Source: Confluentibacter flavum (GTDB lineage Bacteria > Bacteroidota > Bacteroidia > Flavobacteriales > Flavobacteriaceae). Taken from it: a stretch of DNA of 48,444 nt. The position numbers and the translations under genes are program-made. The notes below the pieces were generated by a model. It did no database searches, was not told the DNA's origin, and was given only the letters and a program-made list of their open reading frames with translations. The stretch spans positions 1 through 48,444 of the forward strand of contig NZ_PJEO01000021.1 of the NCBI RefSeq assembly GCF_002843175.1, read 5' to 3'. This document shows positions 35,206 through 44,502 of this stretch, one piece after another (within the stretch, counting starts at the first letter, position 1; each line of letters opens with the position of its first letter).

Positions 35206-35443
35206 ACATCTTACTCAATTTATTGAGGATAACGATGAGGACTTTGTGGTTGAAACCATTGAAACCCTTGAGGCATTAACTGAAGTACCTTCATTAAAAG
35301 ATGAAGAATTAGATGTTATAGGTGAACTTATCTCAAACATGTATGGTGCCCTAGAAGTGAACAAAATGATAAAAGAGGGCACGCCTAAAAAAGAAGCTTT
35401 AAATATGTTTATGCAACGTGTTTTAGGGTCTATTGACAAGTAA
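35186..35443 (+). CDS. DUF6952-like small protein
   Basis: An 85-residue acidic, all-helical protein beginning MKLPVIKHLTQFIEDNDEDF. It is a small family found after the peroxiredoxin-thioredoxin pair in flavobacteria; I recall it as DUF6952. It has no cysteine, so it is not itself a redox enzyme. The 20-bp overlap with the thioredoxin gene points to coupled translation and a shared role. A strong terminator follows. Confidence 0.8.
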   Translation: MKLPVIKHLTQFIEDNDEDFVVETIETLEALTEVPSLKDEELDVIGELISNMYGALEVNKMIKEGTPKKEALNMFMQRVLGSIDK

Positions 35444-35466
35444 AAAAACTCAAAATCAATTATCAA

Positions 35467-35499
35467 AAAAGCCATTTCAGAAAAATTGAAATGGCTTTT
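35467..35499 (+). terminator. rho-independent terminator of the peroxiredoxin operon
   Basis: AAAAGCCATTTCA and TGAAATGGCTTTT form a 13-bp perfect stem with a 7-nt loop, followed by T residues. It ends the three-gene operon. Confidence 0.93.
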
Positions 35500-35597
35500 T
35501 TTTTGACTAATTCCGATTTTAAGTTTTATGTTTTTTGATTAAAAAAATAGATTACACCAACACTAACAAACATTAATAAACATCGGTTTTAAAAAAA

Positions 35598-35630
35598 TTT
35601 GTTGTATTAACACAATGTTAATACAACAAA
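35598..35630. promoter_or_regulatory. Perfect 14-bp inverted repeat upstream of the tpx remnant
   Basis: TTTGTTGTATTAAC (35598-35611) and GTTAATACAACAAA (35617-35630) are perfect inverse complements separated by ACAAT. On the minus strand the hairpin is followed by a T run, but no minus-strand gene ends here. It may be an operator or a terminator-like hairpin. The rest of 35500-35766 is AT-rich and otherwise featureless. Confidence 0.5.
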
Positions 35631-35766
35631 AAAGTCAATTATTAGATTAACTCCTGTAATAACAAGGCTTACTTTCTATTTTTAGTGTTTGAATATTATT
35701 TTAAATCATCTCCATTTATTACCTAGTAATGTCTATTTTTAAGCCTTAAAAAAAATAAACATCTTT

Positions 35767-35877
35767 ATGACAATTATAACATTAGGTGGAAATGAAATTA
35801 CATATACCGAGCAAGTTCCAGAAATTGGTCAAGAACCAAATTATGAGGCAGCCCTAAAAGCTTTGATTAATGAATAA
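35767..35877 (+). pseudogene. tpx: Internally deleted thiol peroxidase (tpx) remnant, 36-codon ORF
   Basis: The 36-codon ORF begins MTIITLGGNEI, the usual Tpx N-terminus, and continues at once with TYTEQVPEIGQEPNYEAALK, which matches the Tpx C-terminus (E. coli ends near QLVDEITTEPDYDAALAVL). About 130 central residues, including the peroxidatic and resolving cysteines, are missing and the frame is kept. tpx upstream of a diacylglycerol kinase and ftsK is an order I recall from related bacteria. The stop overlaps the next ATG by 8 bp, so the remnant may persist because it sets up translation of that gene. Confidence 0.8.
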
Positions 35878-36259
35878 AAAAGAAACTTTCTTAGCTAATA
35901 GAATAAAAAGTATTGGTTACGCTTTTAAAGGGGCTTTGTTTCTTTTGAAAACCGAGCCGAGCATTAAAGTGCAGTTCGCAATAGGAATCACCGTAACTGC
36001 TGCTGGATTTTATTATCAAATATCAACAACGGAATGGCTTATACAATGTTTGGCTATTGGGTTGGTTATTAGTATTGAGGGCATTAATACAGCTATTGAA
36101 GAAATGGCGAATTTTATTCACCCAGAACATCATAAAAAAATAGGAATCATAAAAGACATAGCGGCTGGTGCTGTATTTTTAGCAGCTGTATTCGCCATTG
36201 TTGCTGGTCTTATAATATACATTCCTAAAATTTTTAAAATACTATTACCTTTAGGATAA
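35870..36259 (+). CDS. Diacylglycerol kinase family protein
   Basis: A 129-residue membrane protein with three hydrophobic helices, the size of DgkA-like kinases. The signature is SIEGINTAIEEMANFIHPEH (about residues 67-86), where the Glu and Asn residues bind metal and ATP. In Gram-positives this family phosphorylates undecaprenol; in E. coli, diacylglycerol. The choice here is open. The gene starts inside the tpx remnant, so the two are translationally linked. Confidence 0.9.
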   Translation: MNKKETFLANRIKSIGYAFKGALFLLKTEPSIKVQFAIGITVTAAGFYYQISTTEWLIQCLAIGLVISIEGINTAIEEMANFIHPEHHKKIGIIKDIAAGAVFLAAVFAIVAGLIIYIPKIFKILLPLG

Positions 36260-36301
36260 ACGTTAGTAATTTGTATTTTTGTTTAAACTAACAGCGCATT
36301 G

Positions 36302-38695
36302 ATGGCGAAGAAAAAAACCGAAACTAAAAAAACACCTAAAAAACCCTATAAAATGCCAAGCTTTAAGTTGTCTAGCCAGCAAAAACTGGTATTAGGAAGC
36401 TTTTTAGCCATTTTTGGTATTTTGCTATTTATAGCTTTTGTCTCCTTCTTTTTTACAGGTGAAGCAGACCAAAGTAGTTTGTCAAATTTTGCATCAAGAG
36501 ACACCGTATCCAAAAATTGGTTAAGCAAAAGTGGTGCTTGGTTAAGTGATTTTTTTATACATCGTGGATTTGGAATTTCTTCATTCATATTCTCTGTCCT
36601 TATTTTCCTTTCCGGTCTTTATGTTTTGATGGATATCGACAAAGCCAAACTCAGAAAACATTGGTTTTGGGGACTTATAGTCATTATTTGGCTATCTGTT
36701 TTTTTTGGTTTTTTTGTCAGTCTAAATGATAATCTTGGTGGTGCTATAGGATTTGAGTTAAATTCATATTTACAGGATTATATTGGCATCATAGGCACCA
36801 TATTAGTTCTATTATTTTGTTTAATAGCTTATTTAGCCATTCGCTTTAAATTAACGTTTGAAAGTATTGCCAAACTGTTTTCGTTTGCGAAAAAAGATAT
36901 TAAAGAAGAATTTTCGAATGATGAGGAAGATGAGTTTTCCATTGCATTTGACAATAATTTATCTGTTGAAGCTGAAGATATTAAATCTGCTTTTGATTTA
37001 GCTTTGGAAGCAGAAGACATTACCAAAGAAAAAGTTGTTACAAAAGACACCGCATCTAAATTAAAGGTACATGTTGTTGCTGATGAAGACGACATTGAAT
37101 TAGAAGCATTGGAAATGAAAGTGGTTAAAGTCAAAGAAGAACTTTCTGAAACAGATAATCTCGCCAATAAATTAGTAGAAGACTTCGGTCAGTTTGACCC
37201 AACACTAGAACTTGGAAATTATCAGTTTCCACCTCTAGACCTGTTAACAAAATACGATTCAGAAAGTATTACCATTAACCAAGAAGAATTAGAGGACAAT
37301 AAAAATAAAATTGTAGATACCCTAAAAAATTACAGTATTGGAATTGCCAGTATTAAGGCCACCATTGGTCCGACGGTGACACTCTATGAAATTGTTCCAG
37401 ATGCTGGGATTCGGATTTCAAAAATTAAAAATTTAGAAGACGATATTGCCCTGTCGCTTTCTGCACTTGGCATACGTATTATTGCCCCTATTCCTGGCAA
37501 AGGCACTATTGGCATAGAAGTGCCTAATAAGAATGCCACGGTTGTTTCCATGCGCTCGGTCATAGCGTCTAAAAGGTTTCAAAGTTCCGATATGCAACTT
37601 CCTATTGCTTTAGGAAAAACCATTAGCAACGAAACCTTGGTGGTAGATTTAGCAAAAATGCCGCATTTACTTATGGCGGGTGCTACAGGACAAGGTAAAT
37701 CGGTCGGATTAAATGCCGTTCTAACATCGTTACTTTATAAAAAACATCCTGCTGAAGTTAAATTTGTGTTGGTGGACCCGAAAAAGGTAGAACTAACACT
37801 TTTTAATAAAATAGAACGTCATTATTTAGCAAAATTACCAGATAGCGAAGATGCTATTATAACGGACAATACAAAGGTTATCAACACCTTAAATTCCTTA
37901 TGTATTGAAATGGATAACCGTTATGAATTGCTTAAAAATGCCCTTTGCAGAAACATAGCGGAATACAATGTGAAATTTAAAGCACGGAAGTTAAATCCGA
38001 ATGAAGGCCACCAATTTTTACCATATATTGTTTTGGTGGTGGATGAGTTTGCCGATTTAATTATGACGGCTGGAAAGGAAGTAGAAACGCCCATTGCCAG
38101 ACTGGCACAATTAGCGCGTGCCATTGGGATTCATTTAATCATTGCCACTCAAAGACCATCCGTAAACGTGATAACAGGTATTATTAAAGCGAATTTCCCT
38201 GCCAGAATAGCGTTCAGGGTAACCTCTAAAATAGATTCAAGAACTATTTTAGATAGTTCTGGTGCCGACCAACTTATTGGTCGCGGTGATATGTTATTTA
38301 CCCAAGGAAATGATGTCACTAGAGTGCAATGTGCATTTATTGACACACCCGAAGTTGAGAGACTAACAGACTTTATAGGGTCTCAAAAAGCATATCCAGA
38401 AGCCTATGCCCTACCCGAATATGTTGGGGAGGAAAGTGGCATGAGTATTGATATAGACATCTCAGAAAGAGATAAACTTTTTAGAGATGCAGCTATAGTT
38501 ATCGTGCAAGCGCAACAAGGCTCTGCTTCTTTGCTTCAGCGTAAATTAAAATTAGGCTATAACCGTGCCGGACGATTAATCGATCAATTAGAAGCTGCCG
38601 GTATTGTAGGGCCGTTTGAAGGCAGTAAAGCCAGACAGGTTTTAATAACAGATTTAACATCTTTAGACAAGTTTTTAGAAAATGAAATTTTATAA
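36302..38695 (+). CDS. ftsK: DNA translocase FtsK
   Basis: A 797-residue septal DNA pump. The N-terminal part has four hydrophobic segments (about residues 25-185), then an acidic Glu/Asp-rich linker (about 200-300). The motor has Walker A MAGATGQGKSVGLNAVL (about residue 460) and Walker B IVLVVDEFADLIMTAG. The C-terminal gamma domain reads LQRKLKLGYNRAGRLIDQLE and recognises chromosome-orienting sequences. A TATTTTTG box at 36274-36281 may serve as its own promoter. The ATG is preferred over an adjacent in-frame TTG. Confidence 0.96.
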   Translation: MAKKKTETKKTPKKPYKMPSFKLSSQQKLVLGSFLAIFGILLFIAFVSFFFTGEADQSSLSNFASRDTVSKNWLSKSGAWLSDFFIHRGFGISSFIFSVLIFLSGLYVLMDIDKAKLRKHWFWGLIVIIWLSVFFGFFVSLNDNLGGAIGFELNSYLQDYIGIIGTILVLLFCLIAYLAIRFKLTFESIAKLFSFAKKDIKEEFSNDEEDEFSIAFDNNLSVEAEDIKSAFDLALEAEDITKEKVVTKDTASKLKVHVVADEDDIELEALEMKVVKVKEELSETDNLANKLVEDFGQFDPTLELGNYQFPPLDLLTKYDSESITINQEELEDNKNKIVDTLKNYSIGIASIKATIGPTVTLYEIVPDAGIRISKIKNLEDDIALSLSALGIRIIAPIPGKGTIGIEVPNKNATVVSMRSVIASKRFQSSDMQLPIALGKTISNETLVVDLAKMPHLLMAGATGQGKSVGLNAVLTSLLYKKHPAEVKFVLVDPKKVELTLFNKIERHYLAKLPDSEDAIITDNTKVINTLNSLCIEMDNRYELLKNALCRNIAEYNVKFKARKLNPNEGHQFLPYIVLVVDEFADLIMTAGKEVETPIARLAQLARAIGIHLIIATQRPSVNVITGIIKANFPARIAFRVTSKIDSRTILDSSGADQLIGRGDMLFTQGNDVTRVQCAFIDTPEVERLTDFIGSQKAYPEAYALPEYVGEESGMSIDIDISERDKLFRDAAIVIVQAQQGSASLLQRKLKLGYNRAGRLIDQLEAAGIVGPFEGSKARQVLITDLTSLDKFLENEIL

Positions 38696-38703
38696 ATAAA
38701 AAA

Positions 38704-39345
38704 ATGAACATTAGAAACACCATAACCTTATTATTTTTAACACTAGCCCTTAATAGTTTTTCCCAAAATAAAGGCAAGGCGCTTTTAAACGACGTATCCC
38801 AAAAAGTAAAAAGCTACCAAAACATTTCCATCGATTTTAAATATGTTTTAGAAAATACGGCTGAAAAAATAAAGCAAGAAACACGTGGCGATGTGGTTTT
38901 ACAAGGAGATAAATATAAATTGAACATACTTGGTGTGACACGTCTTTTTGATGGTAAAAAACTGTATAGCATCAGCCCTGAAGATGAAGAAGTCACTATT
39001 TCTTCGCAAAATGAAGATTCTGAAGACAATATTACGCCCAGTAAAATGCTGTCATTTTATGAAGATGGCTATACCTATGCATTAGATATAGAACAAAATG
39101 TGCAAGGCAGAAAAATTCAATATGTAAAACTGACGCCTATTGATTCAAATTCCGAGATTAATTATATTCTTTTAGGGGTTGATGCACAAACAAAACATAT
39201 TTATACACTCATACAAATAGGGAAAAATGGTACTAAAACAACGCTGACCGTTAATTCTTTTAAAACAAATGAGCCATTATCAAAAACCTTATTTAACTTT
39301 GATGCCAATAAGTACAAAGACTACTACATCAATAAACTAGATTAG
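38704..39345 (+). CDS. lolA: Outer-membrane lipoprotein carrier protein LolA
   Basis: A 213-residue periplasmic protein with a signal peptide (MNIRNTITLLFLTLALNSFS, cleavage near residue 20). The LolA-type fold is suggested by ALLNDVSQKVKSYQNISIDF, then TRGDVVLQGDKYKL, RLFDGKKLYS and the C-terminal LFNFDANKYKDYYI. LolA carries lipoproteins from the inner to the outer membrane. It lies 8 bp after ftsK and 11 bp before the LptF/G-type permease, so it is part of one operon. Confidence 0.9.
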   Translation: MNIRNTITLLFLTLALNSFSQNKGKALLNDVSQKVKSYQNISIDFKYVLENTAEKIKQETRGDVVLQGDKYKLNILGVTRLFDGKKLYSISPEDEEVTISSQNEDSEDNITPSKMLSFYEDGYTYALDIEQNVQGRKIQYVKLTPIDSNSEINYILLGVDAQTKHIYTLIQIGKNGTKTTLTVNSFKTNEPLSKTLFNFDANKYKDYYINKLD

Positions 39346-39356
39346 GTTAATTACGT

Positions 39357-41345
39357 GTGAAAATATTAGACCGCTACATACTAACAACGTACCTCAAAAC
39401 TTTTATTAGTGTGTTTTCCATTCTCATACTAATTTTTGCACTACAAACCATTTGGCTGTATATAAGGGAATTAGCTGGAAAGGATTTGGATATTTGGGTC
39501 ATATTTAAATTCCTTTTTTATTTTTTACCAAAACTTATCCCCCTTGTATTGCCCCTTACAATATTATTGGCATCAATTATGGTTTTTGGAAGTTTTGCCG
39601 AAAACTATGAGTTTGCCGCAATGAAATCTACAGGCATTTCGCTCCAACGAGCCATGTCTAGGCTGAGTGTTTTTATAGTCATTCTCGGGTTTACAACATT
39701 TCTATTTGCTAACAATGTCATTCCTTGGGCAGAGTACAACTCTTTCAATCTTCGCACAAATATTGCAAAGTTAAAACCAGCTATGGCCATTGCTAAAGGC
39801 CAGTTTAATGAAGTTGGCAGCTATAATATTAAAGTTGAAGATAAAAGTGGTGATAATGACAGATACTTAAAAAATGTGACCATCCATATAAAAGACGCCG
39901 CTGGTAGAAGAATTGCCGAAACCATAAAATCTAAAACAGGCGAACTTATAAGTGATGAAAAATCAAGTGTACTGAAACTGGTTCTTAAAGATGGTAATTA
40001 TTATAATGACTTACTACCCAAAGATGTTACTGAAAGACAAAAAAAACCGTTTGCCAAAAGCACGTTTAAAATATATACCATAAACATCGATTTATCGCAA
40101 ATGCATAATGTAGACTTAGACGATAAATCTTTAACCGATAAATATAACATGTTAAATATTAGTGGCCTAGATTATACGTTGGATTCACTTACTAATAAAC
40201 ATGAAGATGAGCAGCAACTTTTTTCCAAATCACTTTACCTACGCAGTAACATTGATAAAAACGCTGCTGCTATTACAAAAAGAAACCAATTAAAAGACAG
40301 CATAACAGTTAAATCTGATTCCATATTCACTGGAAATATTCTAGATTTATTCACAACAAATAAAAAAGTTCAGTTTGTAAGAACATCCGTTAGTACCCTA
40401 AATAGCGATCAACAATTTATTGAAGTAAAAAAAACCAATATAAAAACAGATACCATTATTTACAACAGGCATATCATTTCATTGCATGAAAAATTAGCAT
40501 TGGGTTTTGCTTGTATTATTTTGTTTTTCGTGGGAGCGCCTCTTGGCGCTTTAATTCGAAAAGGTGGTATGGGTCTACCTATGATTGTCGCTATTCTGAT
40601 TTTTTTAACCTATCATTTTATTGGCATTTTTGCAACGAATAGTGCTAAAAGCGGTGGTTTAAATCCAATCATTGCGCCTTGGGTCTCCACATTAATCATG
40701 CTACCACTAGGCATCTATTTCACCAAAAGAGCCACCGAAGATAGAGGATTGTTCGAAATGGATCATATTATTGATCCTATAAAGAAAATGTTTAATATTA
40801 AGGACGATGACAGTGTTGACTACAAGTTTTTATACTCATTAAAAGATGATAAACTCATAGATGTCATTAACAATTACAACACATTAGGGCATCAAGAAGG
40901 TATTCGCTTTGAAGCTATTAATTTATTGAACCAAAGAGGTCATAAAACTAAAGATCTAAGCGACAAAATTAAATTCAACGCGGATTTCCCTAAGTCTCAA
41001 ACCTTGTTTAAAGATTTTAATGACCACTCAAAATTCTCAATTGTTCTTTATAGCATTGGCGTTATTTTATTGGTGTTGTTTTTTGTTTTTAGAAATAACA
41101 AATTACCATCCCTAGCCTCTTTTTCTATACAATTTAGTTTGATTTCACTGGTATTGTTTGTTGTGTATTATCTGAAATCCGTATTAAACTTATGGCAATT
41201 TTATAAGCATATCAACAAAAAAATAAAAATTCCACATATAATTTTATTAATTATAGGTCTACCATTATATATGATGACCCATCCATTTTTAAAATCTAAA
41301 ATCAGGGAAGACTTAAAACAAAATTGTTTAGATTTTTTAAAATAA
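39357..41345 (+). CDS. LptF/LptG-family permease
   Basis: A 662-residue inner-membrane protein of the YjgP/YjgQ (LptF/LptG) family that extracts lipopolysaccharide for export with LptB. It opens MKILDRYILTTYLKTFISVF and has LIPLVLPLTILLASIMVFG, typical of the first membrane block. A large periplasmic domain follows (about residues 105-370), then the second block (KLALGFACIILFFVGAPLGA, GLPMIVAILIFL). The protein is longer than the roughly 360 residues of E. coli LptF because of a C-terminal extension with two to four more hydrophobic segments. The start is GTG. Confidence 0.9.
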   Translation: MKILDRYILTTYLKTFISVFSILILIFALQTIWLYIRELAGKDLDIWVIFKFLFYFLPKLIPLVLPLTILLASIMVFGSFAENYEFAAMKSTGISLQRAMSRLSVFIVILGFTTFLFANNVIPWAEYNSFNLRTNIAKLKPAMAIAKGQFNEVGSYNIKVEDKSGDNDRYLKNVTIHIKDAAGRRIAETIKSKTGELISDEKSSVLKLVLKDGNYYNDLLPKDVTERQKKPFAKSTFKIYTINIDLSQMHNVDLDDKSLTDKYNMLNISGLDYTLDSLTNKHEDEQQLFSKSLYLRSNIDKNAAAITKRNQLKDSITVKSDSIFTGNILDLFTTNKKVQFVRTSVSTLNSDQQFIEVKKTNIKTDTIIYNRHIISLHEKLALGFACIILFFVGAPLGALIRKGGMGLPMIVAILIFLTYHFIGIFATNSAKSGGLNPIIAPWVSTLIMLPLGIYFTKRATEDRGLFEMDHIIDPIKKMFNIKDDDSVDYKFLYSLKDDKLIDVINNYNTLGHQEGIRFEAINLLNQRGHKTKDLSDKIKFNADFPKSQTLFKDFNDHSKFSIVLYSIGVILLVLFFVFRNNKLPSLASFSIQFSLISLVLFVVYYLKSVLNLWQFYKHINKKIKIPHIILLIIGLPLYMMTHPFLKSKIREDLKQNCLDFLK

Positions 41346-41361
41346 GCAATACCTTTGTAAC

Positions 41362-42522
41362 ATGATGACTGAGACCGAAACAAAACATAGCGTGAAACAA
41401 TTTAAATTAAACACCATTCATGATGCCATTGAAGACATTAGAAATGGAAAAGTGATTATTGTTGTAGATGACGCCAATCGTGAAAATGAAGGTGATTTTG
41501 TAGCTGCTGCAGACAAGGTGACGCCAGAAATGATCAACTTCATGGCTACCCAAGGCAGGGGCCTTATATGTGCGCCACTTACCGAAAAGCGTTGCAAGGA
41601 ATTGCAGCTTGATATGATGGTAACTATTAATACAGACCACATGGAAACGGCCTTTACAGTCTCTGTCGATTTAAGAGGTCATGGTGTAACTACTGGTATT
41701 TCTGCAAGTGATAGAGCCAAAACGGTAAAGTCACTAATTGATGGAAACACCAAACCACACGATTTATCAAGACCTGGGCATATTTTCCCCTTAGTAGCTA
41801 AAGAAGGTGGCGTACTAAGGCGTACAGGCCATACAGAAGCTGCTATCGATTTTGCTAGACTAGCAGGTTTAAAACCAGCTGGTGTTATTGTAGAAATCAT
41901 GAATGAAGATGGTAGCATGGCACGGTTACCACAGCTAGTTGATGTTGCAAAAAAATTGAATCTTAAAATCGTTTCTATTGAAGATTTGGTTGCTTACAGA
42001 ATGCAACACGATTCGTTAATTGAGAAAAAAGAAGACTTTCAAATCGAAACTAGATTTGGAAGCTTTAGATTAAGAGCCTACAATCAAACAACTAATAACC
42101 AAATACATATAGCATTAACCAAAGGGCAATGGAGAGATGATGAAGGTGTGCTTACTAGAATCAATTCCACGTTGGTTAATAATGATATTTTAGGAACCTT
42201 AACCAATAATGTGGATGAGCAGTTAAATAATATGTTCAATGTGATTAATGAGGCTGGCAAAGGTGCCATCATTTTTATCAATCAACAAGTCCAATCCAGT
42301 GACATATTAACTAGATTAACTTTTTTAAAGGAAAATCAAAAAAGTAATGTTGTGACAAAAGCACCAAAAATCAATATGGACAATAGGGATTTTGGTATTG
42401 GCGCACAAATATTACACGATATTGACATCCATAAACTACGATTAATTTCTAATACTGAACAAACCAAACGTGTGGGCATGATTGGTTATGGTTTAGAAAT
42501 TGTTGACTATGTGAAATATTAA
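41362..42522 (+). CDS. ribB: 3,4-dihydroxy-2-butanone-4-phosphate synthase with degenerate RibA-like domain
   Basis: A 386-residue protein laid out like RibBA. The RibB part (about 12-215) is intact: DDANRENEGDFVAAAD, FTVSVDLRGHGVTTGISASD, and GHTEAAIDFARLAGL. It converts ribulose-5-phosphate to the four-carbon riboflavin precursor. The C-terminal part (about 222-386) aligns in outline with GTP cyclohydrolase II, but the three zinc-binding cysteines are missing; the place reads GVLTRINSTLVNNDILGT. The second half is therefore probably not catalytic, and a separate ribA is expected elsewhere. Confidence 0.92.
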   Translation: MMTETETKHSVKQFKLNTIHDAIEDIRNGKVIIVVDDANRENEGDFVAAADKVTPEMINFMATQGRGLICAPLTEKRCKELQLDMMVTINTDHMETAFTVSVDLRGHGVTTGISASDRAKTVKSLIDGNTKPHDLSRPGHIFPLVAKEGGVLRRTGHTEAAIDFARLAGLKPAGVIVEIMNEDGSMARLPQLVDVAKKLNLKIVSIEDLVAYRMQHDSLIEKKEDFQIETRFGSFRLRAYNQTTNNQIHIALTKGQWRDDEGVLTRINSTLVNNDILGTLTNNVDEQLNNMFNVINEAGKGAIIFINQQVQSSDILTRLTFLKENQKSNVVTKAPKINMDNRDFGIGAQILHDIDIHKLRLISNTEQTKRVGMIGYGLEIVDYVKY

Positions 42523-42523
42523 T

Positions 42524-43717
42524 TTATAAAATACCTTTTACAATATCAACCATTTTAGAAGCACGGGATTTTACCTCAGTTTCCGTCCACGACAATTTTA
42601 TTAAGCAAGAGATGTTTCTTCCAATATAATGGTCGGATTGTGTGAATTCTTTGGTTTTAAGATATTCTAAACCTACTTTAATTTCAGCAGACATAGGAAA
42701 AAGTGATTTTAAATCTTTTAAATGATCCCATTTTCTAATGTAATGCCAGTTGTTGTCATAGTAATGAAAACAACCATCAATACCGTTTTCCTTAAAGCTT
42801 TTAGATACGTTTTGGGCTATTTCCAAAGTTGGTAAAAAGAAATTCAAAAAGGCATAACTCTCTTCGCCGCCTTCAGGAACCGTTCTAAAAGTGATGTCTG
42901 AAATCGTTGCTAATGAATCCCGTAAGATGGTATAATTTTTCTTTTGAATACTTAAAAATTCGGGGAGTCTTTTAATTTGAGCCAAGCCAACGGCTGCATG
43001 AAGCTCTGAAATCCTGTAATTATATCCTAAAAAAGGATGTGTTTCTGCACCTCTATCATTTCCTATATGGTCATGACCATGATCGCTATAATGATCGGCA
43101 TTCAAATAATACATCTCATTATTGGTAATAACAGCGCCCCCTTCACCACAGGTAATGGTTTTAACAAAGTCAAAAGAAAAACAACCTAAATCACCAATAC
43201 TTCCTAAAGGTTTATTGTTGTAAGTGCCGCCAATAGCTTGACAAGCATCTTCAATTAAAAATACATTATGGGCATTACAAATGCGCTGTAAAGCATCCAT
43301 ATTACCCATACTCCCGCACATTTGTACCACCATAACTGCTTTGGTTTTTGGTGTTATGGCTTTTTCTACCGCAATGGGGTCTAAGGTTAGTGTGGCGTCA
43401 ATATCCACTAAAATGGGAATAGCTCCCAACGCCATAATAGCTTCAAAGCTAGCGACAAATGTAAATGTGGGCATAATTACCTCATCTCCTGCCCCAACAC
43501 CCGCCGATGCCAAAGCTATGGTAACCGCTGCCGTGCCACTAGATACTAATTGCGCATAGTTTGTTTTAAATGTTTGTTGTAATTGTGCTTCCAGTTCTTT
43601 AGATTTCCAATGGCCATTACGCATGCCATCAAAGCCATAACGCATTAAAACACCATTATCCAAAACATCATTGACTTCTTTTCTTTCGGCGTCACCAAAT
43701 AATTCAAATCCGGGCAT
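42524..43717 (-). CDS. DegT/DnrJ/EryC1/StrS-family aminotransferase
   Basis: A 397-residue PLP-dependent enzyme of the sugar aminotransferase family. LIEDACQAIGGTYNNKPLGS contains the Asp that contacts the cofactor, and SFDFVKTITCGEGGAVIT the lysine that forms the Schiff base. PFLGYNYRISELHAAVGLAQ is another family block. Such enzymes aminate keto-sugars for surface polysaccharides, but no other sugar-modification genes lie beside it. It converges with ribB with one base between the stops. Confidence 0.9.
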   Translation of the reverse strand: MPGFELFGDAERKEVNDVLDNGVLMRYGFDGMRNGHWKSKELEAQLQQTFKTNYAQLVSSGTAAVTIALASAGVGAGDEVIMPTFTFVASFEAIMALGAIPILVDIDATLTLDPIAVEKAITPKTKAVMVVQMCGSMGNMDALQRICNAHNVFLIEDACQAIGGTYNNKPLGSIGDLGCFSFDFVKTITCGEGGAVITNNEMYYLNADHYSDHGHDHIGNDRGAETHPFLGYNYRISELHAAVGLAQIKRLPEFLSIQKKNYTILRDSLATISDITFRTVPEGGEESYAFLNFFLPTLEIAQNVSKSFKENGIDGCFHYYDNNWHYIRKWDHLKDLKSLFPMSAEIKVGLEYLKTKEFTQSDHYIGRNISCLIKLSWTETEVKSRASKMVDIVKGIL

Positions 43718-43734
43718 ATTGTTAATTTATAAAT

Positions 43735-44364
43735 TTATAATTCAAATACGGTGTCTTGCATATTTTTTCTTACTTTCAGAAAGCCAGAAAACATATCGTT
43801 TTCGGCCCTGTAACCGACAGGAAGCAATAAAGCAGATTTTAAGCCTCGTTCTTTTAAATTAAGAATCTCATCATATTTATTAGTCACGAAACCTTCCATG
43901 GGACAAGAATCTATCCCTTCTATGGCACAAACGGTCATTAAATTTCCTAAGGCAATAAAGGCTTGGTTCATGGACCATTGCTGTTGCTCGCTTTTAGTCA
44001 TGCGTTCCATAGTTTCAATCAGGTTCTGTCTATAAGGACTTAAAATGGTTTCAGAAGTATCGCGTATGTTCCTTATGTTATTAAAATAATCATTAACATC
44101 TTTGCTGTCAATGGTTTCCTTAATACAAATAACCAATAAATGGGAAGCGTCCAAAACCTGGGATTGCTTGTAAGTATGCTCAACAAGCGATTTTCTTATA
44201 TCGGTATTGGTAACGACCAATAGACTAATGGTTTGCAACCCAAACGACGTCGCCGTTAAATTGAATGCCTGCTTTAAGATGTTTAATTTAGATGCTGATA
44301 GTTTTTTAGTTGTATCAAACTTCTTGGTGGCATATCGCCATTCTAACTGTTTTATAGTATCCAT
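43735..44364 (-). CDS. Nitroreductase-family NAD(P)H oxidoreductase (NfsB-like)
   Basis: A 209-residue FMN-dependent enzyme beginning MDTIKQLEWRYATKKFDTTK with the usual RYATKKFD motif. ATSFGLQTISLLVVTNTDIR and ALGNLMTVCAIEGIDSCPMEGF are typical of NfsB-like nitroreductases, and LLPVGYRAEND ends the cofactor-binding part. It probably reduces quinones or nitro compounds. It is 17 bp upstream of the aminotransferase gene and may be cotranscribed with it. Confidence 0.9.
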   Translation of the reverse strand: MDTIKQLEWRYATKKFDTTKKLSASKLNILKQAFNLTATSFGLQTISLLVVTNTDIRKSLVEHTYKQSQVLDASHLLVICIKETIDSKDVNDYFNNIRNIRDTSETILSPYRQNLIETMERMTKSEQQQWSMNQAFIALGNLMTVCAIEGIDSCPMEGFVTNKYDEILNLKERGLKSALLLPVGYRAENDMFSGFLKVRKNMQDTVFEL

Positions 44365-44502
44365 ATATACATGTTACACAAAGGCAAAAATAAGATTTGA
44401 AACTTGGTTTTTTATTACAATAGTCGATTTATTTCATATAATTCATTTTAAATAGGGTATTATTTCACCTAAATAAAAAACTTTTAAAAAGTTAGGCTTT
44501 TA

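Noticed and set aside
41407-41918. Several minus-strand ORFs opposite ribB
   Set aside because: They follow the codon pattern of the real gene on the other strand and have no start signal or family resemblance.
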